This document shows positions 7,982 through 12,809 of a DNA stretch of 12,809 nucleotides, piece after piece; the first letter of the stretch is position 1, and the number at the start of each line of letters is the position of its first letter. Source of the DNA: an uncultured Opitutia bacterium (GTDB lineage: Bacteria > Verrucomicrobiota > Verrucomicrobiia > Opitutales > UBA953). Both the position numbers and the translations under genes were made by a program. The stretch lies in assembly GCA_903829855.1 (NCBI GenBank), contig CAIKRN010000238.1, forward strand, positions 1 through 12,809, in the 5' to 3' direction. A model generated the notes under the pieces. It did not search any database. It had not been told where the DNA came from and was given only the letters and a program-made list of their open reading frames with translations.

Positions 7982-7987
7982 CCTCCC
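7982..7987 (-). promoter_or_regulatory. Ribosome binding site GGGAGG for the 39-aa protein
   Basis: On the minus strand GGGAGG precedes the ATG at 7970 by 11 nt. It abuts the base of the hairpin at 7988-8019, so folding there could affect access. It supports translation of the small ORF, since most other starts in this window have no recognisable Shine-Dalgarno sequence. Confidence 0.6.
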
Positions 7988-8019
7988 GCAACCTCTCCGA
8001 TGGTCAAGGAGAAGGTTGC
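7988..8019 (-). promoter_or_regulatory. Leader hairpin directly upstream of the small-protein RBS
   Basis: On the minus strand GCAACCTTCTCC (8019-8008) pairs with GGAGAGGTTGC (7998-7988): 11 bp with one bulged T and a 9-nt loop. The 3' arm contains GGAGAGG, itself similar to a Shine-Dalgarno sequence, and the real RBS starts at the very next base. There is no following T tract, so it is not a terminator. It could be a tRNA processing boundary, an mRNA stabiliser or a translation control element. Confidence 0.55.
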
Positions 8020-8062
8020 AAACCCGCCCCCGGAAGACCGGGAGGTGGAAAGAGACCCTTTC

Positions 8063-8137
<75 letters not shown>

Positions 8138-8153
8138 GTGCGAAAGGAGTCCA

Positions 8154-8183
8154 ATCAAGGCAAGGTCGGGGTGGCTCTGTCAA
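8154..8183 (-). promoter_or_regulatory. Probable sigma-70-type promoter of the tRNA-Asn unit
   Basis: On the minus strand a perfect -35 element TTGACA (8183-8178) is followed, after 18 nt, by a weak -10 candidate CTTGAT (8159-8154). This would start transcription a few bases before the tRNA 5' end at 8137. The -35 box is convincing; the -10 matches the consensus at only three of six positions. Confidence 0.5.
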
Positions 8184-8250
8184 ACAAATCCTCGGGCCAC
8201 CAAACCCTCCCTGCCGCCCGCACGGGCACCACATGACGCATAAAAGCTCT

Positions 8251-8295
8251 GATTAGCGGGGCTCCGGACGACATTCAGCCCAGCCACGCCTAATC
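8251..8295. promoter_or_regulatory. Inverted repeat upstream of the sialic acid cluster
   Basis: GATTAG (8251-8256) and CTAATC (8290-8295) are perfect inverted copies. Inside them GGGCT (8259-8263) and AGCCC (8277-8281) form a second inverted pair. This lies 48 nt before the first mutarotase ATG, in the divergent region shared with tRNA-Asn. It could be an operator or a leader stem-loop, or chance. The rest of the gap from 8184 to 8342 shows no clear -35/-10 pair for the plus strand; the best guess, TGGACA at 8298-8303, lacks a good -10. Confidence 0.25.
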
Positions 8296-8342
8296 TCTGG
8301 ACACCCCCTTGCAGCCTGTCTTCCTATTGAACTCACAAAACC

Positions 8343-9314
8343 ATGCGCTGGTCACGACTTCCTGAAACTCCCAATGCTCCCGGCTTCGGCGGAGCCTTCC
8401 TCGGCACCTCCGGCGACCTCCTCCTCTGCGGCGGCGGCTCCAATTACCCAGCGAAGCATGCATGGGAGGGCGGCGTCAAAGTCTGGCACGATGAAGTCTT
8501 TTCCCTGACTAGCACCCGCTCCAAGAAGTGGGCCAGCGTCGGCAAACTGCCTCGCCCCTGTGGCTATGGCGTCAGCGTTTCCATCCGCCAGGGCCTGCTC
8601 ATGATCGGCGGGGCCGACTCTCATCGTCACTACGCCGACTGCTACACTCTAGCGATCGAGGACGGCGAGTTGAAAGTTCGCCCCTTTCCCTTCCTCCCTC
8701 GACCGCTGGCCTACGCCACGGGTGCACTCGTGGGCAGCAAGGTAATCGTCGCCGGCGGCACCGAACGCCCGGACGCGACCGCGGCCTCCTCGACGGCCTA
8801 CGCGATCGATCTCGCTAATCTCAATGCTGGCTGGAAGGAACTCCCGCTCTGTGCTGGCTCCGGACGAATGCTCGCCCAGTCAGCTGGCACCAAGGATACC
8901 TTTTTCCTATTCGGGGGAGTGGCCTTGAGCCCGGGCGCCAAAGGCGTCGATCGCGAATACTTATCTGACTGCCACGCTTTCACCCTAGGTAAGGAGTGGC
9001 GACGCCTGGCGCCGATGCCGCATCCGCTGGCGGCCGCACCATCGCCCTGCCCAGTTATCGATGACAATATTTTAATCCTCGGAGGCGACGATGGTAAGAT
9101 CGCCGGCAAGGTCGAGGCCCCCAAGCACCCAGGTTACTCGAAGTCCGTTCTTTCCTACGATAAAGTAAAAGACGCGTGGTCCGAAGCCGAAGAAGGCTCC
9201 TCGGCCGTCCTTTCGACGGGCTGTGCGAAGTGGTCAGGTGGCTTCGCTGTATCAAACGGCGAGCTCCGTCCATTCGTGCGCTCCACCGAAGGCTGGCTCC
9301 TGCGGGCGGAATAA
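8343..9314 (+). CDS. Kelch-type sialic acid mutarotase, cytoplasmic (NanM/YjhT-like)
   Basis: This is predicted to interconvert the alpha and beta anomers of N-acetylneuraminate. The 323 residues form a kelch beta-propeller. Blades are marked by hydrophobic-GG doublets: LLLCGGGSNYP (about 26-36), LLMIGGADS, VIVAGGTER, FFLFGGVAL, ILILGGDDG and a weaker SGGFAV at the end, fitting six blades. GGGSNYP followed by WEGGVKVWHD resembles the GGANFP signature of NanM-family mutarotases. Unlike E. coli NanM it has no signal peptide: the N-terminus MRWSRLPETP goes straight into the first blade, so it should act in the cytoplasm. It leads the nan-like cluster and is 54 nt upstream of a second, exported paralogue. 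It may belong to the cyclically permuted mutarotase subfamily; only an alignment would decide. The start has no Shine-Dalgarno sequence. Confidence 0.85.
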   Translation: MRWSRLPETPNAPGFGGAFLGTSGDLLLCGGGSNYPAKHAWEGGVKVWHDEVFSLTSTRSKKWASVGKLPRPCGYGVSVSIRQGLLMIGGADSHRHYADCYTLAIEDGELKVRPFPFLPRPLAYATGALVGSKVIVAGGTERPDATAASSTAYAIDLANLNAGWKELPLCAGSGRMLAQSAGTKDTFFLFGGVALSPGAKGVDREYLSDCHAFTLGKEWRRLAPMPHPLAAAPSPCPVIDDNILILGGDDGKIAGKVEAPKHPGYSKSVLSYDKVKDAWSEAEEGSSAVLSTGCAKWSGGFAVSNGELRPFVRSTEGWLLRAE

Positions 9315-9340
9315 GGTTGGGGCTGGCAGGTCGCCGGAAG

Positions 9341-9357
9341 GGGACTACAAAAGTCCC
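9341..9357 (+). other. Small hairpin between the two mutarotase genes
   Basis: GGGACT (9341-9346) and AGTCCC (9352-9357) form a 6-bp stem with an ACAAA loop, 11 nt before the ATG of the second mutarotase. No T tract follows, so it is not a terminator. The purine-rich stretch GGAAGGGG at its 5' edge is too far from the ATG for a standard ribosome binding site. Confidence 0.4.
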
Positions 9358-9368
9358 ACCCTGGCGTC

Positions 9369-10418
9369 ATGCTCCGCCTCACCCCATTGCTCGGCCTCTT
9401 CGCGGCGGCGCTCGCCTGCGCGCAGGGCGAGCCGTTGCCGGATTTACCCGACCCGCTCGGCCGCGCCGGCATGATGGCGGCGGTCCTGCGCGAAGCCGAC
9501 GGCAGCGAGATTATTGTAGCCGCAGGCGGCACCAACTTCCCAGACAAGATGCCGTGGCAAGGCGGCCAGCGGAAATACCACAAGGACATCCTCAAGCTCG
9601 CGCGTAAGGACGGCGTCTGGAGTTGGCATAAGATCGGCGATCTCCCCGAAGGACTCGTCGGCGCGGCTTTCTGCCCGACGCCGAAGCGCGACGGACTCGT
9701 CATCGCCGGCGGAGCTTCGGCCGATGGCCACCGTGCGGACGTCTGGCTCGTGGGTCTAGACGGCAAGGTCACGCGCTTCGCGGAAAGCATGACCCGCCCG
9801 CGCGCCTACGCCGGCTTCACCTCGGCTAACGGACACCTGATCGTCATCGGCGGTATCGCCCGGCCTGACGACACCGCCGCCATCCCCACGCTGACTTCGC
9901 TCGACCTCGACGATCCTGATAAACCTTGGCGCACGACCGATGCCGACCCGAGCTACGGACGCATCATCCCGCTCGTGGGTGCGGGGCTGCGCAAACTCGT
10001 CTGGGGCGGTGGCTGCTCGCTGACGGAGAAGGACGGTAAGCCATTCCGCAGCTACCACGAGAACCTCGCCTACCAATCGACCGACGGCGAAGGCAACCGC
10101 TTCCACGGGCTACCGAACAAACTCGCCGGCACCGCTGGTCCCGGCGTGCTGACGCAGACGCACCTCTTTTTCGTCGGGGGCGACGACGGCACGCAATACG
10201 GTCATCCTTACGAGACGCACACGGGGCTGGCACGGCGTATCCTCGTCATGGACCTCGAGACCCTCGAGGTGACCGACCTCGGCGAGTGGCCGCACCCCGT
10301 GGCCGTGGCTCCGCTCCTCCGACTCGGCGACGACCTCGTCACCGTGAGCGGCGAAATGCGACCTGGCGTCCGTACCCCTAAGCTTACCCGCTGGCCCATC
10401 CCGGCCAAATACCGATGA
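9369..10418 (+). CDS. Kelch-type sialic acid mutarotase, exported paralogue
   Basis: This 349-residue protein has the same six-blade kelch pattern as its upstream neighbour: IIVAAGGTNFP (about 48-58), LVIAGGASADG, LIVIGGIARPD, KLVWGGGCSL, LFFVGGDDG and LVTVSGEMR. It also has the matching signature PWQGGQRKYHKD after GGTNFP. It differs in carrying an N-terminal signal peptide, MLRLTPLLGLFAAALACA, with a likely signal peptidase I cut after ACA (residue 18). The sequence before the Cys (AALAC) is a poor lipobox, so a lipoprotein is less likely. It should act in the periplasm, converting the alpha-sialic acid released by sialidase to the beta form. Its TGA overlaps the transporter's ATG (ATGA), indicating coupled translation with the MFS gene. 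Confidence 0.87.
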   Translation: MLRLTPLLGLFAAALACAQGEPLPDLPDPLGRAGMMAAVLREADGSEIIVAAGGTNFPDKMPWQGGQRKYHKDILKLARKDGVWSWHKIGDLPEGLVGAAFCPTPKRDGLVIAGGASADGHRADVWLVGLDGKVTRFAESMTRPRAYAGFTSANGHLIVIGGIARPDDTAAIPTLTSLDLDDPDKPWRTTDADPSYGRIIPLVGAGLRKLVWGGGCSLTEKDGKPFRSYHENLAYQSTDGEGNRFHGLPNKLAGTAGPGVLTQTHLFFVGGDDGTQYGHPYETHTGLARRILVMDLETLEVTDLGEWPHPVAVAPLLRLGDDLVTVSGEMRPGVRTPKLTRWPIPAKYR

Positions 10419-11641
10419 ACGAGACCCGCTCCGCTTCGCGCACGGCCTGGCTTGTCGTCATGCTGCTCATCCCGGTAGCATTACTCAACTACCTCGACCG
10501 GCAGATGCTCGCGACGATGAAGTCGTCCATGATCGGTGACCTCCCGGACATCCAGACCAAGGCGCAGTGGGGTCTGATCCTTGGTTCGTTCAAATGGGTC
10601 TACGCGATCTTCAGCCCGATCGGGGGCTACCTCGCCGACCGGGTCAGCCGACGACACGTTATCTGCTTCAGCCTCTTCACGTGGTCGGCAATCACGTGGG
10701 CCACGGGTCTGGTCCATAGCTACGACCAGTTGCTCTGGACGCGCGCCATCATGGGAATCAGCGAAGCCTTCTATATCCCTGCCGCATTGGCGCTGATCGC
10801 CGACTATCACCTCGGCCCGACCCGCTCCCGTGCGGTCGGCCTCCACCAAATGGGCATCTATGCCGGCGTGATTATCGGTGGCTTCGCGGGGTACGCGGCG
10901 GACAACCCCGAACTCGGCTGGCGCGGCGCCTTCGCGTGGTGCGGCCTGCTCGGTATCGCCTATTCCGTCCCGCTCTTCCTGTTCCTTCGCAACCGACCAG
11001 CGTCGAACGATGACGAGCCTAAGCCGGCCGCTGGTTCGACCGCCCGAACGCTACTCGGCAACCCGAACTTCCTGCTCCTGATCCTGTACTTCACATTGCC
11101 GGCCATGGCGGCCTGGATCGTACGCGACTGGATGCCTGATATTCTCCGCGAACGCTTTGACCTTGGCCAAGGAAAGGCTGGCGTCTCCGCGGTCCTTTAT
11201 TGGCAACTCGCCGCCATCGTCGGCGCGGTGCTCGGCGGCTGGCTCGCCGACCGGTGGATGCGGACGAACATCCGTGGCCGTATCTTTGTCAGCGCAATCG
11301 GCACCTTCCTCCTCCTACCCGCGCTGTTCGGTGTCGGCAACGCGACGACGTTGGGCGTGGCCGTGCTCTTCCTGATCATCTTCGGCCTCGGCTGGGGGTT
11401 CTTCGATTGCAACAGCATGCCGATCCTCTGCCAGCTGGTCGGGCCGCAGCATCGGGCCACCGGCTACGGCCTGATGAACTTCGTGAGCATCAGCTGCGGC
11501 GGCTTCGCCGACTGGATCTTCGGCGCCCTGCGCGACCGGCACATGCCGCTGAACGCCATCTTCGGCGTCTTCGCCGGCATCGCCTTGCTTTCCATCTTCA
11601 TCGCGCTCTGCATCCGTCCGCGCGAGTCCAACCTTTCCTGA
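10415..11641 (+). CDS. MFS transporter, probable sialic acid permease
   Basis: This 408-residue major facilitator protein probably imports sialic acid across the inner membrane, coupled to an ion gradient. It has about 12 hydrophobic segments split by a hydrophilic central loop (NRPASNDDEPKPAAG). NYLDRQ in helix 1 is typical of anion:cation symporter-like MFS members. Motif A is GYLADRVSRR (71-80), with a degenerate second copy GGWLADRWMR in the C-terminal half; a motif B-like Arg110/Gly114 lies in helix 4. Substrate assignment comes from context only: it overlaps the exported mutarotase gene by 4 nt and ends 2 nt before the lyase ATG. A plausible alternative substrate is another acidic sugar such as a hexuronate, but the gene order makes sialic acid the best call. 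Confidence 0.85.
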   Translation: MNETRSASRTAWLVVMLLIPVALLNYLDRQMLATMKSSMIGDLPDIQTKAQWGLILGSFKWVYAIFSPIGGYLADRVSRRHVICFSLFTWSAITWATGLVHSYDQLLWTRAIMGISEAFYIPAALALIADYHLGPTRSRAVGLHQMGIYAGVIIGGFAGYAADNPELGWRGAFAWCGLLGIAYSVPLFLFLRNRPASNDDEPKPAAGSTARTLLGNPNFLLLILYFTLPAMAAWIVRDWMPDILRERFDLGQGKAGVSAVLYWQLAAIVGAVLGGWLADRWMRTNIRGRIFVSAIGTFLLLPALFGVGNATTLGVAVLFLIIFGLGWGFFDCNSMPILCQLVGPQHRATGYGLMNFVSISCGGFADWIFGALRDRHMPLNAIFGVFAGIALLSIFIALCIRPRESNLS

Positions 11642-11643
11642 AC

Positions 11644-12561
11644 ATGCCCTCCTTCAAATTCTCCGGCCTCTGCACGGCCACCCACACCCCTTTCCATGCT
11701 GACGGCTCGCTGAACCTAGCCGTTGTCGAGCAGCAGGCCGCCTTCCTCCGCGGGCACGGCATCACGTCCGTCTTCATCGGCGGCACCACCGGCGAAAGCA
11801 GCTCGTTGACCGCGAGCGAACGCGCCGCACTCAACGACCGCTGGGCCGAGGTCGGCCCCGCGACCGGCATCGACGTCGTCGTGCACGTCGGCGCGAACTG
11901 CCTCACCGAGGCCGCTCAGTTGGCCGCCCACGCGGAGAAGAACCGGGCCAAGGCGGTGTCGATGATCGCGCCGTCCTACTTCAAGCCGCGCACGCTGGCC
12001 GATCTGGTGGCGAGTTGCGCGATGGTGGCCAAGGCCGCGCCGCGCACGCCGTTCTATTATTACGACATCCCCGGGATGACAGGCATCAGCGGCTTCCCGG
12101 TTGACGATTTCTTGAAGGCGGCTTCACCCGTTATCCCTAACCTCTCCGGCGTGAAGTATTCTAACCCTGACCTCGAGGCGATGCGTCGGGCCCAAGTGCT
12201 GGAAGGTGGCCGCTTCGATCTGCCTTTTGGCGTCGACGAACGCTTCCTCGCCGCGCTTCGCGCCGGCGCTACCGCCGGCGTCGGCAGCACCTACAACTTC
12301 AACCCCGGCCCCCTCTTGCGCGCCATCGCCGCGCACGGCAAAGGCGACGCCGCCCAAGCCGAAGCCGAACAGGCGAAGGTCCAGCCCGTCGTCGATATCC
12401 TCGCCAAACGCGGCTACATGGGCGCCGCCAAAGCCTTGATGGGCCACCTCGGTGTGCCGCTCGGGCCCGCCCGCCTGCCCAACGGCAACCCTGACGCCGC
12501 CGAGACCAAGAAGATGATCGGCGAACTCGAGGCGCTCGGCTTCTTCACCTGGAACTTCTGA
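11644..12561 (+). CDS. nanA: N-acetylneuraminate lyase
   Basis: This cytoplasmic class I aldolase is predicted to cleave N-acetylneuraminate to N-acetylmannosamine and pyruvate. The 305 residues form a DHDPS/NAL-family TIM barrel. GGTTGES (46-52) binds the pyruvate carboxylate. Tyr140 in FYYYDIPGMTG is the conserved catalytic Tyr. Lys171 in GVKYSNPDLE is the Schiff base lysine; this sequence is close to GIKYTSNDL of NanA and unlike the DHDPS version. The frame is open far upstream, but that part is out-of-frame sequence of the transporter gene. The ATG at 11644 starts right before the first barrel strand (FSGLCTATHTPF), 2 nt after the MFS stop. Other NAL-superfamily aldolases are possible, but the sialidase and mutarotase neighbours support this call. 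Confidence 0.92.
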   Translation: MPSFKFSGLCTATHTPFHADGSLNLAVVEQQAAFLRGHGITSVFIGGTTGESSSLTASERAALNDRWAEVGPATGIDVVVHVGANCLTEAAQLAAHAEKNRAKAVSMIAPSYFKPRTLADLVASCAMVAKAAPRTPFYYYDIPGMTGISGFPVDDFLKAASPVIPNLSGVKYSNPDLEAMRRAQVLEGGRFDLPFGVDERFLAALRAGATAGVGSTYNFNPGPLLRAIAAHGKGDAAQAEAEQAKVQPVVDILAKRGYMGAAKALMGHLGVPLGPARLPNGNPDAAETKKMIGELEALGFFTWNF

Positions 12562-12563
12562 CC

Positions 12564-12809
12564 ATGCGCCTCGCACTCCTCCTCTGCGTCCTCTGCCTCC
12601 CGGCCTTCGCCGCAGACGGCAAGGATGTCGTCGTCTTCGAAGCCAAGCAAAACCTGTCACATCCCTCGGTGCGCATCCCTTCGCTGCTACGCACGCAGAA
12701 AGGCACGCTGCTGGCCCTCGCCGAAGGGCGCGACAAACCCACTGACCAAGCGGGCAACGACCTGGTGATCTCCATCTCGAAGGACGAAGGCGCCACTTGG
12801 TCCAAGCCC
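12564..12809 (+). CDS. Exo-alpha-sialidase (GH33), 5' part (3' end outside window)
   Basis: Only the first 82 residues are in the window. They show a signal peptide (MRLALLLCVLCLPAFA, likely cut before ADGK), so the enzyme is exported. The RIP motif (R37-I38-P39) holds the first Arg of the triad that binds the sialic acid carboxylate. LLALAEGRDKPTDQAGNDLV follows, in the region where GH33 enzymes carry the acid/base Asp, probably Asp61 here. A first Asp box, SKDEGATW (72-79), fits S-x-D-x-G-x-T-W. The enzyme would release terminal sialic acid from host or environmental glycans, feeding the genes upstream. Its ATG follows the lyase stop by 2 nt, so it is part of the same operon. Linkage preference and further domains cannot be seen. 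Confidence 0.9.
   Translation, partial: MRLALLLCVLCLPAFAADGKDVVVFEAKQNLSHPSVRIPSLLRTQKGTLLALAEGRDKPTDQAGNDLVISISKDEGATWSKP

Noticed and set aside
8029..8042. CCCGG-loop-CCGGG hairpin after tRNA-Asn as a terminator
   Set aside because: The stem is only 5 bp and is followed by GGCGGGTTTG rather than a T tract.
11200..11643. N-terminal extension of the lyase reading frame by 148 residues
   Set aside because: It lies entirely within the transporter gene in another frame, has an Arg/Pro-rich shadow composition, and the lyase family starts at the ATG at 11644.

Overview
The window reads as chromosomal DNA of a GC-rich, Gram-negative bacterium. Evidence for an outer membrane is a predicted lipoprotein, a very large AsmA/TamB-like protein and an exported mutarotase. 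The gene content (VWA-domain protein, giant AsmA-like protein, OGG1-type glycosylase, GH33 sialidase with kelch mutarotases) and the near absence of Shine-Dalgarno sequences fit the PVC group, most likely Verrucomicrobiota. That placement is inference; no rRNA or marker gene is present.

Layout. Positions 1-911 hold the 3' end of a VWA-domain protein, closed by a strong intrinsic terminator (935-966). Positions 1010-6457 form a plus-strand operon of three overlapping genes: a 1263-residue AsmA-like protein, a FecCD/BtuC-type permease and its ABC ATPase. No substrate-binding protein is visible in it. Running the other way is a minus-strand unit from about 8150 down to 6405: tRNA-Asn(GTT), a 39-residue very basic protein absent from usual ORF calls, a lipoprotein of unknown function, and an OGG1-family 8-oxoguanine DNA glycosylase. 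The genes in this unit overlap or sit 4 nt apart. Its last gene runs 53 bp into the 3' end of the ABC ATPase gene.

From 8343 to the right edge is a plus-strand sialic acid scavenging cluster: a cytoplasmic kelch mutarotase, a second kelch mutarotase with a signal peptide, an MFS transporter, an N-acetylneuraminate lyase, and the first 82 residues of an exported sialidase. A plausible flow is: sialidase releases sialic acid outside the inner membrane; the exported mutarotase converts the released alpha anomer to beta; the MFS protein imports it; the cytoplasmic mutarotase adjusts the anomer again; the lyase cleaves it to N-acetylmannosamine and pyruvate. Genes for ManNAc processing (nanK, nanE or an epimerase) are not seen and may lie downstream.

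Most of the window consists of known families. The parts worth a second look are the tiny basic protein with a hairpin beside its ribosome binding site in a tRNA-led operon, the pair of mutarotases in different compartments, and the AsmA-like protein coupled to an ABC importer core. No mobile element, CRISPR array or phage gene was seen.
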